From Massilia yuzhufengensis (GTDB lineage Bacteria > Pseudomonadota > Gammaproteobacteria > Burkholderiales > Burkholderiaceae_D): DNA of 64,000 bases. The stretch's first letter is position 1; every line of letters starts with the position of its first letter. Location of the stretch: assembly GCF_900112225.1 (NCBI RefSeq), contig NZ_FOLD01000005.1, positions 1-64,000 on the forward strand, given 5' to 3'. The notes beneath the pieces are model-generated. The model was given only the letters and a program-made list of their open reading frames with translations. It made no database searches and was not told where the DNA came from. The translations under genes and the position numbers were made by a program. Shown piece after piece: positions 1-10,800 of the stretch.

Positions 1-41
1 TTTGGACCGTGGCGCAGCTCGACAGTTCAATCCTCATCCAC

Positions 42-63
42 AGCCAAGGGTGACAGCGCCTTT
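42..63 (+). repeat. 22-nt repeat, inverted copy at 63978-63999
   Basis: The core AGGGTGACAGCGCCTTT occurs here on the plus strand and again on the minus strand at 63978-63999; over 22 nt the two differ at one base. Here it runs into a row of T, so it may be the right arm of a terminator whose left arm lies outside the window. At the other end it lies upstream of the HDOD gene. Confidence 0.5.
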
Positions 64-103
64 TTTTTCGCCGGCGCCAACGCAGCGGTGCCCCGGCCCT
101 TCG

Positions 104-134
104 TTGCTGTGCAACATGCCAGTTACCGTATAAT
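104..134 (+). promoter_or_regulatory. candidate promoter of the ribF operon
   Basis: A perfect -10 hexamer TATAAT lies at 129-134, and TTGCTG at 104-109 could act as -35 with a long 19-nt spacer. The ribF start follows 46 nt downstream. The -10 is convincing and the -35 is weak. Confidence 0.4.
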
Positions 135-180
135 CAGGGTTTTCGCGCCGGACCGGCCGGCTGCGCACCTGGAACCATTG

Positions 181-1152
181 ATGAAGGTATTTCGCGGACT
201 TCCCAACGACAGGGCGCGCGCACCCTGCGCCCTCACGATCGGCAACTTTGACGGTGTCCACCGCGGCCACCAGGCATTGCTGGCGCACGTGCGCGGCGCC
301 GCCGCCGAGCTGGGGATCGAAGCGGCCGTGATGACCTTTGAGCCACATCCGCGCGAATACTTCGCGCGCCGCATGGGCGACCTGTCGAGGGCCCCGGCCC
401 GCATCGCCAACCTGCGCGACAAGCTGGGCGACCTGTCCAACGCCGGCATCGACCGCGTCATCGTGGAACACTTCAACGAACACTTCGCCGCCCAGTCGCC
501 GCGCGACTTCATCGAGCACGTGCTGGTCGATGGCCTGCACGTGAAATGGCTGATGGTAGGCGACGATTTCCGCTTCGGCGCCAGGCGCGCGGGCGACATC
601 GCCATGCTGCAGGAAGCCGGGCACGCATTCGGCTTCCAGGTCGAGACCCTGCGCGCCGTCATGCACGGCGAGCGCCGCATCTCGTCCTCGGCCGTGCGCG
701 AGGCCCTGGCCGCCGGCGACTTTCCGGCGACCCAGCAGCTCCTGGGCCACCCGTACGCCATGTCGGGCCACGTGATCCACGGCCAGAAGCTGGGCCGCAC
801 GCTCGGTTTCCCGACCCTGAACCTGCGCGTCGCGCACCGCCCTGCCCTGAATGGCATCTTCGTGGTGCAGGTGCACGGCCTGGCGGCCGGGCCGCTGCCG
901 GCCGTGGCCAGCCTGGGCGTGCGCCCCACCGTCGAAGACGCCGGCCGCATGCTGCTCGAGGTCCACGTGTTCGACTACCAGCAGAGCGCCTACGGCAAGC
1001 TGGTGCGGGTCGAATTCCTGGAAAAACTGCGCAACGAAGAGAAATACGTCGACCTGCCCACCCTGACCGATGCGATCGAGCGCGACGCCGTGCAGGCGCG
1101 CGCCTACTTTGCCCTGCGCAATGGCGCCCTGACGGCGACCGACCGAATTTGA
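181..1152 (+). CDS. ribF: bifunctional riboflavin kinase / FAD synthetase
   Basis: Converts riboflavin to FMN and then FMN to FAD in the cytoplasm. The 323-residue protein has the N-terminal nucleotidyltransferase motif [10 protein letters not shown] at residues 21-30 and the C-terminal riboflavin kinase motif [15 protein letters not shown] at 201-215 (the usual PTAN reads PTLN). The length is normal for RibF. An in-frame ATG at 88 would add 31 residues that lie upstream of the TATAAT promoter, so the ATG at 181, giving [10 protein letters not shown], is preferred. ileS follows 73 nt downstream, the usual ribF-ileS-lspA order in proteobacteria. Confidence 0.96.
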   Translation: MKVFRGLPNDRARAPCALTIGNFDGVHRGHQALLAHVRGAAAELGIEAAVMTFEPHPREYFARRMGDLSRAPARIANLRDKLGDLSNAGIDRVIVEHFNEHFAAQSPRDFIEHVLVDGLHVKWLMVGDDFRFGARRAGDIAMLQEAGHAFGFQVETLRAVMHGERRISSSAVREALAAGDFPATQQLLGHPYAMSGHVIHGQKLGRTLGFPTLNLRVAHRPALNGIFVVQVHGLAAGPLPAVASLGVRPTVEDAGRMLLEVHVFDYQQSAYGKLVRVEFLEKLRNEEKYVDLPTLTDAIERDAVQARAYFALRNGALTATDRI

Positions 1153-1225
1153 CGCCGGCGGCGCACTCCCGAATACCCTGCGCGGCCACGCCGCGCACCT
1201 CAAGAATCCCCTAGAGAAGAAGCAT

Positions 1226-4120
1226 ATGTCCGATACCAAACCTGTCCAGAACAACCCCGCCCCGAAGGCGGGCAAGAAGCCTGAGAGCAAATACCCGGTC
1301 AACATGACCGACACCCCGTTCCCGATGCGCGGCGACCTCGCCAAGCGCGAGCCGGGCTGGGTCAAGCAATGGCAGGAGAAAAAGCTCTACCACCGCATCC
1401 GCAAAGCGGCCGCAGGCCGCCCGAAATTCATCCTGCACGATGGCCCGCCGTATGCAAACGGCGACATCCACCTTGGCCACGCCGTCAACAAGATCCTGAA
1501 AGACATGGTCGTAAAATCGCGCACCATGGCCGGTTTCGATGCGCCCTACGTGCCGGGTTGGGACTGCCACGGGATGCCGATCGAGATCCAGATCGAAAAA
1601 CTGTACGGCAAGAACCTGCCGACCGCCGAAGTGCTGCAAAAGGCCCGCGCCTATGCGCTCGAGCAGATCGACCGCCAGCGCGCCGGCTTCATCCGCCTGG
1701 GCGTCCTGGGCGAATGGGAAAACCCCTACATGACCATGGCCTACGGTAACGAGGCCGACGAGCTGCGCGCCCTCGGCAAGCTGCTGGAAAAAGGCTACGT
1801 CTACCGCGGCCTGAAGCCGGTCAACTGGTGCTTCGACTGCGGCTCGGCCCTGGCCGAGGCGGAAGTGGAATACCAGGACAAGCGCGACCCCGGCATCGAC
1901 GTCGGTTTCCCGTTCGCGGAGCCGGAAAAAGTGGCCGCCGCCTTCGGCTTGAGCGAGCTGCCAACCGCCAACGGCTTCATCGTGATCTGGACCACCACCC
2001 CGTGGACCATCCCGTCCAACCAGGCCCTGAACGTGAACCCGGAAGTGAGCTACTCGCTGGTGCAGTCCACCCGCGACGGCCTGCCGCTGCTGCTGATCAT
2101 GGCGACCGACCTGGTGGAGTCGACGCTGGCGCGCTACAAACTCGAAGGCAGCACCATCGCCACCACCCTGGGCGAGAAACTCGGCGGGCTGCAGTTCAAG
2201 CACCCGCTGTACGCGGCCGACCCGTTCTACGACCGCGCCTCGCCGGTCTACCTGGCTGATTACGTCACCACCGAGAGCGGCACCGGTGTGGTCCACTCGG
2301 CCCCGGCCTATGGCCTGGAAGACTTCCAGTCGTGCAAGGCGCACGGCATGAAGGACGACGACATCCTGAAACCCGTGATGGGCGACGGCCGCTTCACGCC
2401 TACCCTGCCGCTGTTCGGCGGCATGACCATCTGGGAAGCCTCCAAGCCGATCTGCTCGGCCCTGACCGAGGCCGGCGCCCTGTTCGAACTGAAGATGTTC
2501 GACCACAGCTACATGCACTGCTGGCGCCACAAGACCCCGATCGTCTACCGCGCCACCAGCCAGTGGTTCGCCGGCATGGACATCCTGCCCAAGGACGGCG
2601 CGCGCACCCTGCGCGAGACCGCACTGGCCGGCATCGCCGAGACCCAATTTTTCCCCGAGTGGGGTCAGGCGCGCCTGCACGGCATGATCGAGAACCGTCC
2701 GGACTGGACCCTGTCGCGCCAGCGGCAGTGGGGCGTGCCGATGGCCTTCTTCATCCACAAGGAAACTGGCGAGCTGCACCCGCGCACGCCGGAGCTGGTT
2801 GAAGAAGTGGCCAAGCTGATCGAAGCGGGCGGCATCGACGCCTGGCAAAGCCTCGATCCGGCTACCCTGCTGGGCGAGGACGCCCATCACTATGAAAAGA
2901 ACAAGGACACGCTGGACGTCTGGTTCGACTCCGGCGCCACCCACCAGACCGTGCTGCGCGGCTCGCATGCGGAACAATCCGCCTTCCCGGCCGACCTGTA
3001 CCTGGAAGGCTCGGACCAGCACCGCGGCTGGTTCCACTCGTCGCTGCTGACCTCGTCGATGCTCAACGGCCGCCCGCCCTACAAGGCGCTGCTGACCCAC
3101 GGCTTCACGGTCGACGAACACGGCAAGAAGATGTCGAAGTCGCTCGGCAACACCATGGCGCCGCAGAAGATCTCGGACACCCTCGGCGCCGACATCCTGC
3201 GCCTGTGGGTGGCCTCGACCGACTACACGGGCGAGCTGTCGATCGGCGAAGAGATCCTGAAACGCGTGACCGAGTCCTACCGCCGCATCCGCAACACCCT
3301 GCGCTTCCTGCTGGCCAATACCTCGGACTTCGACCCGGCGCAGCACGCTGTCCCGGTGGCCGAGCTGTTCGAGATCGACCGCTACGCGATCGCCTCGATG
3401 GCCGCGCTGCAGAAGGACATCGACGCCCACTTCGAGCGCTACGAATTCCACCCGGTCGTGTCTCGCCTGCAGAACTACTGCTCGGAAGACCTGGGCGGCT
3501 TCTACCTCGACATCCTGAAGGACCGCCTGTACACCACCGGCCTGGATTCGCCGGCGCGCCGCTCGGCCCAGACCGCGCTGTGGCACATCGCCAATGCGCT
3601 GCTGCGCGTGATGGCGCCGATCCTGTCCTTCACGGCCGAAGAAGCCTGGGCCGTGTTCGCCAGCCGCGAAGCCTTCGCCGCCAGCGATGAAACCATCTTC
3701 ACCCAGACCCTGTGGAGCTTCCCGGAGCTGCCCGATGCCGAAGCTCTGCTGGCCAAGTACGCGGCGCTGCGCGAAGTGCGGACCGACGTCACCAAGCAGC
3801 TCGAAGAAGTGCGCGCCTCCGGCGCCATCGGCTCCTCGCTGCAGGCGGAGCTGGCGATCAAGGCGGCCGGCGACAAGTACGCGCTGCTGGCGAGCCTGGA
3901 CGACGACCTGAAGTTCGTCTTCATTACCTCGCAGGCCAGCGTGGAACAGGTGGCGGACGCCGCCAACGAAGCGGTCAGCGTGATCCCGTCCGAAGCGGAA
4001 AAGTGCGAGCGCTGCTGGCACTACCGCCGCGACGTCGGCCAGCACCAGGAACACCCCGGCCTGTGCGGCCGCTGCGTGAGCAACCTGTTCGGCAGCGGCG
4101 AGCAGCGCCGTTTTGCCTAA
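1226..4120 (+). CDS. ileS: isoleucyl-tRNA synthetase
   Basis: Charges tRNA-Ile with isoleucine. The 964-residue protein has the class I HIGH motif as HLGH (residues 82-85), the KMSKS loop within [10 protein letters not shown] (about 633-642), the editing-domain stretch [11 protein letters not shown] and a C-terminal zinc finger of four Cys (CERC, then CGRC). This is the full length expected for a bacterial IleRS of the zinc-containing type. It sits between ribF and lspA on the same strand, probably in one transcript. Confidence 0.98.
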   Translation: MSDTKPVQNNPAPKAGKKPESKYPVNMTDTPFPMRGDLAKREPGWVKQWQEKKLYHRIRKAAAGRPKFILHDGPPYANGDIHLGHAVNKILKDMVVKSRTMAGFDAPYVPGWDCHGMPIEIQIEKLYGKNLPTAEVLQKARAYALEQIDRQRAGFIRLGVLGEWENPYMTMAYGNEADELRALGKLLEKGYVYRGLKPVNWCFDCGSALAEAEVEYQDKRDPGIDVGFPFAEPEKVAAAFGLSELPTANGFIVIWTTTPWTIPSNQALNVNPEVSYSLVQSTRDGLPLLLIMATDLVESTLARYKLEGSTIATTLGEKLGGLQFKHPLYAADPFYDRASPVYLADYVTTESGTGVVHSAPAYGLEDFQSCKAHGMKDDDILKPVMGDGRFTPTLPLFGGMTIWEASKPICSALTEAGALFELKMFDHSYMHCWRHKTPIVYRATSQWFAGMDILPKDGARTLRETALAGIAETQFFPEWGQARLHGMIENRPDWTLSRQRQWGVPMAFFIHKETGELHPRTPELVEEVAKLIEAGGIDAWQSLDPATLLGEDAHHYEKNKDTLDVWFDSGATHQTVLRGSHAEQSAFPADLYLEGSDQHRGWFHSSLLTSSMLNGRPPYKALLTHGFTVDEHGKKMSKSLGNTMAPQKISDTLGADILRLWVASTDYTGELSIGEEILKRVTESYRRIRNTLRFLLANTSDFDPAQHAVPVAELFEIDRYAIASMAALQKDIDAHFERYEFHPVVSRLQNYCSEDLGGFYLDILKDRLYTTGLDSPARRSAQTALWHIANALLRVMAPILSFTAEEAWAVFASREAFAASDETIFTQTLWSFPELPDAEALLAKYAALREVRTDVTKQLEEVRASGAIGSSLQAELAIKAAGDKYALLASLDDDLKFVFITSQASVEQVADAANEAVSVIPSEAEKCERCWHYRRDVGQHQEHPGLCGRCVSNLFGSGEQRRFA

Positions 4121-4147
4121 GCACTGACGCCCCCTCACGGGGTCCCA

Positions 4148-4176
4148 CCGCCACGCCCTGTCACGGGGCGTGGCGG
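4148..4176 (+). other. strong hairpin between ileS and lspA
   Basis: CCGCCACGCCC at 4148-4158 pairs perfectly with 4166-4176 around a 7-nt loop. No T tract follows, so it is more likely an mRNA stability or attenuation element than a terminator. It covers the alternative lspA GTG at 4170, which supports the ATG at 4194 as the true start. Confidence 0.5.
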
Positions 4177-4193
4177 GCACCATCACTTCTATC

Positions 4194-4721
4194 ATGGCAA
4201 CCAAAAAGAAAACCGCTTCCCCGGCCGCCCGGCCCGTGTACAAGAGCCCCGCCAGCCTGCTGCCGTGGTTCGGCATCGCCCTGCTGGTGATCCTGTTCGA
4301 CCAGGTCACCAAGCTCACCGTCGAGCGCAGCTTCTTCTACGGCGAAACGCGGCCCATCACGGGCTTCTTCAACCTGATCAAGGTGTATAACCCCGGCGCG
4401 GCCTTCAGCTTCCTGGGCGACGCCGGCGGCTGGCAGCGCTACTTCTTCACCGGCATCGCGATCGTGGCGGTCGGCTTCATACTGTACCTGATGAAGAAGC
4501 ACGCCAGCCAGCGCCTGTTCTGTTTCGCGCTGGCCCTGATCATGGGCGGCGCCATCGGCAACGTCATCGACCGCCTGGCCTACGGCCACGTGATCGACTT
4601 CCTCGACTTCTACTGGAAGGGCGTGGGCCACTTCCCGGCGTTTAATATCGCCGACATCGGCATCTCGGTCGGCGCCGTGCTGTTCATCGTGGATGAACTG
4701 CGCCGGGTGAACAAATCGTAA
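4194..4721 (+). CDS. lspA: lipoprotein signal peptidase (signal peptidase II)
   Basis: Inner-membrane aspartic protease that cleaves the signal peptide of diacylglyceryl-modified prolipoproteins. The 175-residue protein has four membrane segments and the conserved catalytic blocks [15 protein letters not shown] (Asp126) and [11 protein letters not shown] (Asp154), plus the substrate-site stretch [11 protein letters not shown]. The start at ATG 4194 ([10 protein letters not shown]) is chosen over the GTG at 4170, which lies in a hairpin. The Lys-rich N-terminus before the first helix fits the positive-inside rule. It lies downstream of ileS as in many proteobacteria. Confidence 0.96.
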   Translation: MATKKKTASPAARPVYKSPASLLPWFGIALLVILFDQVTKLTVERSFFYGETRPITGFFNLIKVYNPGAAFSFLGDAGGWQRYFFTGIAIVAVGFILYLMKKHASQRLFCFALALIMGGAIGNVIDRLAYGHVIDFLDFYWKGVGHFPAFNIADIGISVGAVLFIVDELRRVNKS

Positions 4722-4749
4722 TCGTCCAACGTTTCAAGCAGGAGGCATC

Positions 4750-5976
4750 ATGAGCATGGACCTGAAGGGCAAGAAGATCGTCCTCGGCCTGACCGGCGGC
4801 GTGGCCTGCTACAAGGCGGCCGAGCTGTGCCGCGCCCTGGTCAAGCACGGCGCCAGCGTGCAGGTGGTGATGAGCGAAGCGGCCACCCACTTCATCGGCA
4901 CCGTCACCATGCAGGCGCTGTCCGGGCAGCCGGTCTTCACCGACCAGTGGGACCCGCGGATGAGCAACAACATGGCCCACATCGACCTGACCCGCCACGC
5001 CGACGCGATCCTGGTCGCGCCCTGCTCGGCCGACTTCATGCGTAAACTCGCGCACGGCGCCTGCGACGATTTGCTCTCGACCCTGTGCGTGGCGCGCCCG
5101 CGCCGCGTGCCGCTCCTGGCAGCGCCGGCGATGAACGTCGAGATGTGGGAAAACCCCGCCACCCAGCGCAACGTGGCCCAGCTGCTGGAAGACGGCATCT
5201 GCCTGTTCGGCCCCGCGGCCGGCTCGCAGGCCTGCGGCGAGACGGGCCTGGGGCGCATGCTGGAAGCCGACGAGCTGGTGGAAGAACTGGTCGCCTCGTT
5301 CCAGCACAAGGTGTTGGCCGGGCGGCGCGTGCTGATCACGGCCGGGCCTACTTTTGAGCCGATCGACCCGGTGCGCGGCATCACCAACCTCTCGTCGGGC
5401 AAGATGGGCTATGCGGTGGCGCGCGCCGCGCGCGAAGCGGGCGCCGAAGTCACCCTCGTCACCGGCCCCACGGCGCTGCCCACGCCGCACGGCGTGCGCC
5501 GTATCGACGTGCTCACCGCCCAGCAGATGCACGACGCGGTAATGGCCGGGGTCGAAGGCCAGCATGTCTTCATCGGCGTGGCAGCGGTGGCCGACTGGCG
5601 GGTGGCAAACGCCAGCGGCCAGAAGATCAAGAAGCAGGAAGACGGCGCCGCGCCCCAGCTGGAATTCGTGCAGAACGCCGACATCCTGGCCTCGGTGGCG
5701 GCCACCACCTCGCTGTCGGGCTGGCCCTACTGCGTGGGCTTTGCCGCCGAGTCGGAAAACCTGGTGGAATTCGGCGCGGCCAAGCGCGAGAAAAAAGGCA
5801 TTCCCCTGTTGGTGGGCAATATCGGGCCGCAGACTTTCGGCCAGGATGAGAACACCATCATCCTGTTCGACGAGACCGGCCACACCCTGCTCGAGCGCGC
5901 CGACAAGCTAACGCTGGCACGCCAGCTGGTATCCGAGATCGCGAAGCGCCTGGAACGGCGTTCGCTCCTGACCTGA
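4750..5976 (+). CDS. coaBC: bifunctional phosphopantothenoylcysteine decarboxylase / phosphopantothenate-cysteine ligase
   Basis: Performs two consecutive steps of coenzyme A synthesis. The 408-residue protein has the N-terminal flavin decarboxylase (CoaC) domain starting GLTGGVACYKAAEL with the PAMN motif at residues 126-129, and Cys162 in ACGETGLGRM, equivalent to the active Cys of Dfp. The CoaB ligase domain begins near residue 190 with TFEPIDPVRGITNLSSGKMG. A good AGGAGG site precedes the ATG. It lies between lspA and dut, and the coaBC-dut pairing is common in proteobacteria. Confidence 0.97.
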   Translation: MSMDLKGKKIVLGLTGGVACYKAAELCRALVKHGASVQVVMSEAATHFIGTVTMQALSGQPVFTDQWDPRMSNNMAHIDLTRHADAILVAPCSADFMRKLAHGACDDLLSTLCVARPRRVPLLAAPAMNVEMWENPATQRNVAQLLEDGICLFGPAAGSQACGETGLGRMLEADELVEELVASFQHKVLAGRRVLITAGPTFEPIDPVRGITNLSSGKMGYAVARAAREAGAEVTLVTGPTALPTPHGVRRIDVLTAQQMHDAVMAGVEGQHVFIGVAAVADWRVANASGQKIKKQEDGAAPQLEFVQNADILASVAATTSLSGWPYCVGFAAESENLVEFGAAKREKKGIPLLVGNIGPQTFGQDENTIILFDETGHTLLERADKLTLARQLVSEIAKRLERRSLLT

Positions 5977-5994
5977 CAAGACAAGACAAGCAAC

Positions 5995-6444
5995 ATGAAC
6001 AGTATCGACCTGAAAATCCTCGACCCGCGCATGAAGGACCTGCTGCCGGCCTACGGCACCCCCGGCAGCGCCGGCCTGGACCTGCGCGCCTGCGTCGACG
6101 CGCCCCTCGTCATCGAGCCCGGCCAGACCGTGCTGGTGCCCACCGGCCTGGCCATCCACATCGGCGATCCGGGCTATGCGGCCATGATCCTGCCGCGCAG
6201 TGGGCTCGGCCATAAGAACGGCATCGTGCTCGGCAATCTGGTAGGCTTGATCGACTCCGATTACCAGGGGCAGCTGATGGTCTCGACCTGGAACCGCGGC
6301 CACACGACGTTCACGCTGCAGCCGCTCGACCGGCTGGCCCAGCTGGTGATCGTGCCGGTGCTGCAGGTAGGCTTCAATGTGGTAGACGAGTTCGCATCGA
6401 GCGAACGGGGCGCCGGCGGCTTCGGCAGCACCGGCAAACAATAA
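5995..6444 (+). CDS. dut: dUTP diphosphatase
   Basis: Hydrolyses dUTP to dUMP and diphosphate, keeping uracil out of DNA and feeding dTMP synthesis. The 149-residue trimeric-type dUTPase shows the motifs [38 protein letters not shown] and the C-terminal P-loop-like [11 protein letters not shown] that closes over the active site. It starts 18 nt after coaBC and is probably cotranscribed with it. Confidence 0.98.
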   Translation: MNSIDLKILDPRMKDLLPAYGTPGSAGLDLRACVDAPLVIEPGQTVLVPTGLAIHIGDPGYAAMILPRSGLGHKNGIVLGNLVGLIDSDYQGQLMVSTWNRGHTTFTLQPLDRLAQLVIVPVLQVGFNVVDEFASSERGAGGFGSTGKQ

Positions 6445-6467
6445 CAAGCACACCCTCAAGGAGGACC

Positions 6468-7571
6468 ATGAACCGCATCCAACGCCTGCGCCCGTACCTG
6501 CGCATCCGCCAGGCTGCACTGGGAACCGCCGCCGCCATCCTGCTGTCGGCCTGCGCCACGCAGGGCACCGTGCAGCCGGGCGCCCAACCGGGACCGCAAG
6601 GCCCGGCCACCGAGGCCCCGGCGCCGGTGACGCCCGAAATGACGTCCGCCGCCGAAACGCTGACCCGCATGGCCGCGCTGCAGGAACGCCTGTACAAGGT
6701 CGCCGCGCCGCTCCTGATCGACAACGCCGAACTGTGCACGCGCCACGCGCGCAACCTGCTCGGCTTCACCGCCAAGAACCGCCATACCTACCCGGGCAGC
6801 TACAACGAGGCCGCCCACGCCGTGCTCGGCATGGGCGAGCGCCTGCAGGTGACCAATGTGCTGGTCGGCTCGGGCGCGGCCAAGGCCGGCCTGCGCCAGG
6901 GCGACGAACTGGTGGCCGCCGCCGGCACGCCGCTGCCGCCCGGCCCCGCCGCGCTGTCGCAGGCCGGCGCCATCTTCGGCCCCATCGTCAAGAAACAGGC
7001 TTCGCTGCCGCTCACCATCGAACGCAAGGGCCGTTCGCGCGAGCTCACGGTGCCGGTGACCCGCGCCTGCGCCTTCGGCATCGAACTGGGCAACGCCGAC
7101 AACGTCAACGCCTACGCCGACGGCCAGCGCGTGATGGTCACGCGCGGCATGATGGGCTTCGTCCAGGACGACGACGAACTGGCCTTCGTGGTGGCGCACA
7201 CGATGGCGCACAATATGCTGGGCCATGCGGCCAGCCAGCGCAATGCGGCCACCATCGGCGGCATCATCGAGAACCTCACCAACATCTCGCCCGATACCTC
7301 GATGCTGATCGGCAGCGGCGGCATCAAGGCGATGCCAGCCACCCTCGACGCCGCGGCCGAGCGCCTGGCGGTCTACCTGCTGGCGCGCGCCGGCTACCGG
7401 GTCGACAACGTGGGCGCGTTCTGGAAGCGCTTTGCCGCCACCTACCCGGCGACGGTCCTGAACAGCCACACGGCCAGCCACCCTTCGCTGGCCCTGCGCG
7501 TGGCCAGTATCGACAAGGCCGTGGCCGAGGTCAAGGCCAGGAAATCCGCGGACAAGCCGCTGCTGCCCTGA
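6468..7571 (+). CDS. M48-like lipoprotein with PDZ domain and degenerate zinc motif
   Basis: The 367-residue protein is probably a periplasmic lipoprotein: a hydrophobic leader ends in a lipobox LLSAC with Cys29. A PDZ-like region follows around residues 115-210 (LVGSGAAKAGLRQGDELVAA). The C-terminal half has M48 peptidase landmarks: VMVTRGMMGF, DDELAFVVAH and a late AERLAVYLLARAGY. The expected HExxH reads HTMAH at residues 244-248, so the catalytic Glu is Thr. The gene is therefore likely a non-proteolytic M48 relative, perhaps a chaperone-like or scaffold protein. It follows dut by 23 nt with a good AAGGAGG site. The fold assignment is fairly secure; the function is unknown. Confidence 0.75.
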   Translation: MNRIQRLRPYLRIRQAALGTAAAILLSACATQGTVQPGAQPGPQGPATEAPAPVTPEMTSAAETLTRMAALQERLYKVAAPLLIDNAELCTRHARNLLGFTAKNRHTYPGSYNEAAHAVLGMGERLQVTNVLVGSGAAKAGLRQGDELVAAAGTPLPPGPAALSQAGAIFGPIVKKQASLPLTIERKGRSRELTVPVTRACAFGIELGNADNVNAYADGQRVMVTRGMMGFVQDDDELAFVVAHTMAHNMLGHAASQRNAATIGGIIENLTNISPDTSMLIGSGGIKAMPATLDAAAERLAVYLLARAGYRVDNVGAFWKRFAATYPATVLNSHTASHPSLALRVASIDKAVAEVKARKSADKPLLP

Positions 7572-7577
7572 GCGGCA

Positions 7578-7612
7578 CGCTGCGTGCCGCCGCCCTGGTG
7601 CGGCACGCAGCG
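7578..7612 (+). other. 13-bp stem hairpin after the M48-like gene
   Basis: CGCTGCGTGCCGC (7578-7590) and its exact complement at 7600-7612 enclose a 9-nt loop, 6 nt after the stop codon. No T tract follows, so it is either a weak or factor-assisted terminator or a 3' mRNA stabiliser closing the ribF-dut run. Confidence 0.45.
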
Positions 7613-7640
7613 CAGCGCCCCAAACCGCAAAAGATGACAA

Positions 7641-7803
7641 TTTCTCAAAATTGCGAGAAACAAAATCATTCATGCCAACTTTTGTCGGTAACAAGCAACA
7701 ACTACCGATAATTTCATTCTTTTAGGAAATACTTCCGCCGTTCGCCACTAAAATCTCCGCTGGGTGACGTCTTGTTCCCACTTCCGGGAGCATGGGTTCC
7801 CAC
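7641..7803 (+). promoter_or_regulatory. AT-rich upstream region of the giant gene with a palindrome and a direct repeat
   Basis: The stretch from 7620 to 7760 is unusually AT-rich for this genome. It holds an interrupted palindrome TTTCTC-N8-GAGAAA at 7641-7660, and the octamer GTTCCCAC occurs twice, at 7774-7781 and 7796-7803, 22 nt apart, just upstream of the ATG at 7824. These look like regulator sites, but no known consensus was matched. Confidence 0.35.
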
Positions 7804-7823
7804 CTAACAGCAGAGATACAGTC

Positions 7824-10800
7824 ATGACCATTTCCGGCGAACTCCTCGCGCCCGGCGGCAATACGCCCTCGACCTTCCAGAATATCAACGCCGACGCCGT
7901 GCGCCTGGGCAATGGCGGGACCGTGCTCGGCTACCTCAAGCAGGTCAGCGGCGACCTGATGACCTATGCCCCGTATCCCGGCTTTGACGGCATCCTGCAG
8001 GTGATGGACCCGCAAAACCGGGTCCTGCGCAGCATTTCGCTGGTAGACGACCTGCTGCCGGCGGGGCGCTTCCTCAACGATATGGTGGTCGAGCGCCTGG
8101 CCAACGGCGGCTTCGTGGTGGCCTGGTCGGATGCCGACGTCGCCGACATCAACTGGCAGGACGTGCGCGTGCGCTATGCCATCTACGACGACAACGGCAG
8201 CCTGGTCTCGCGCGACGTCCTGTCGACCACCGCGGGCTTTAACGTCCGCATCACCTCATTGGCCGATGGCGGCTTCGCCACCGTCTTCGCCGCGAACACG
8301 GCCGCACATAGCCAGCAGGGCGTGGTCAATACCTTCAACTGGAATGCCGGCAGCTACGTCAAGGCCGCCGAGTCCTATGTCGGCGACCCCAACGCACCGG
8401 CGCCAGGCGCCAACGCCGACGTCACCAAGCTGTTCATGTTCGACGAGTTCTCGATCAGCGGCCTGTCCGACGGCGGCTTCGTGGTCGGTGCGCCGACCTA
8501 TGACTGGGTCAACTCCAACTACACGCCGCTGGGGGACTTCGTGTTCCGCTACGCCGCCGGCGGCGCCCAGCAGGCTTTCGCCAGCGGCAACTACTGGCAG
8601 CGGGTCAACTGGAACGACGGCCAGGTCAACAACGCCGTACTGACCAAGGCCTTTGCCGGCGGTTTTGCCAGCGTCAACCGCGGCAAGGACGGCAACTGGC
8701 AGGTGACGATGTTCAACAATGACGGTTCGCTGATCACCACCACGCAGCAAACCGAACAGGTGTATCGCAGCGGTGTTTACGACACCCGCACTTACCACGC
8801 GACCGATATCACGCCCGTGGTGGCCTGGCCCGGCCAGAACTACCTGAACTACGACCAGTTCATCGACATCGCCGAGATCAACGGCGAACTGGTGGTCGTG
8901 GTGCCGAACGCGGGCAAGGGCTTCGACCTGGTGCGCCTGTCCAAAGCCGACGGCACGGTGCTTTCCGTGAGCAATATGGGGATCGCGGTGCCGCAGGATG
9001 CCGTCCTGATGAACCCGCGCATCCTGGCCGAAGGCAGCGGCTACGACCTTACGTACGATGTGATGAGCATCAACGGCGACAACTACTACCTGCAGAGCAC
9101 CTACCAGATCGGGCTGGGGGCGCCGCCCAACCTGGCGCCGCAGATCGATGGGCTCGATGGCGACGCCACCGATTTCATCCTCGGTACCGCGCAATACATC
9201 GACAACAACGTTTTCGCCGATGTGGCCGATGCCGATTCGGCCGACTTCGACGGTGGTTACCTCGAGGTGCTGCAGGTGGCCGGCGCGGCCGATGGCGACT
9301 TCAGCTTCGACCTGCTGCTTGCATCGTCCCAGTTCCTGTGGGGCAGCGGCGCGCAGCCGGATACCGCCAACGACGGCACCAGCTTCATCGCACCGGGCCC
9401 GATGGTGGCCGGCGACAAGGTCTGGTACAACCCCGACAGCAGCCTCGATCCTGCCGACTGGATCCTGGCCGGGACCGTGACCAGCGACGGCCAGGATGGC
9501 GCCAGCCTGAAAATTACCTTCAATAATCCGGCACTGGCGGTGCCGTCGGCGCTGCTCGACCATGCAAGTTTCGCCGCCGCGATGATCACGTTCTTGATGT
9601 ATACGGCCCCGACCCTTGGCGCCCGCAGCTTCGAGCTCAGGATCGCCGACGGCGACGGCGCCGTCTCGCTGCCGGCCAGCTTCGACATGACCGGCACCTC
9701 GGACCAGAGTTCGACCATCGCGCCGGCCGCCGGCGTGACCGAACCGGTGACGCTGCCTACTAACGTCCTGAACCAGGCTGGCGCGGTCGGCGTGTTCGAC
9801 TTCACCGTCACCGACGCCGGCGACGCCGACGGCCTGGCCACCCGCATCGACGCCCTGAGCCTGCAGGTAGCGGGCAGCGGCGACTTCACCAAGGTAACCT
9901 GGCTGCTGACCGGCCCCGGCCTCGGGGCGCCGGTGCAAGGGGTCTACCACGCAGGCAGCGGCACCCTCGATTTCGCCTCCGCCATCGCGGTCGCCGACGG
10001 CGCTGCCGCCGTCTACACCGTCAAGGCCTACTTCAACACGACGTCGGGCGTGACTGCCGGCGCCACCTACCTGCTCTCGCTCGACGGCGACAGCGGCGTG
10101 ACGCTGGCCAACGGCATGAGCTCGCAGATGGCGAACGGCCAGTCCCCCGTGACCACCGGCAGCGGCATCGTGGTGGTGGCCGGTCCGGGCGTGACCAGCG
10201 TCGACTACGCGACGCCCGCGGCCAGCCCGACCAATGCCGACAGCCTGAGCTGGACCGTGCGCTTCAGCGAAGCCGTGTCGTCCATCGACGCCGCCGATTT
10301 CGACGTGGCTGGCCTCAGCGGCGAGACGATCACGGTCGCCGCCGCCGGCGCCAACACCTACACCGTCACCGCCAGCGGCGGCGGCCTGGCCAGCCTCAAC
10401 GGCAGCGCCACCCTGGCGCTGGCGGCCGGCCAGGACATCGTCAACGGTGCCGGCATGGCGCTGGCCAGCCTGGCGCCGAGCGGCACCGACCAGCGCAGCT
10501 ACCTGATCGACAACAGCGCGCCGGCCGCGCCGAGCCAGCCCGACCTGGCCAGCGCCAGCGACAGCGGTTCCTCGACCATCGACAACCGGACCCGCATCGC
10601 GACCCCGACCTTTACCGGCAGCGCCGAAGCGGGCGCACTGGTGGAACTGGTGGATGCGAACGGCACGGTACTGGGCAGCGGCATCGCCACCGCTGGTGCC
10701 TGGAGCATTACCGTATCGGCCCTGGGAGAGGGCAACCACACGATCAGCGCGCGCGCCAGCGACGCTGCCGGCAATACCGGGCTCGCGTCCAGCGGCCTGG

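Noticed and set aside
1211-4318. Minus-strand open frame of 1035 codons antisense to ileS
   Set aside because: IleRS motifs on the plus strand are complete; the antisense product is His/Gln/Arg-rich noise typical of GC-rich codon mirroring.
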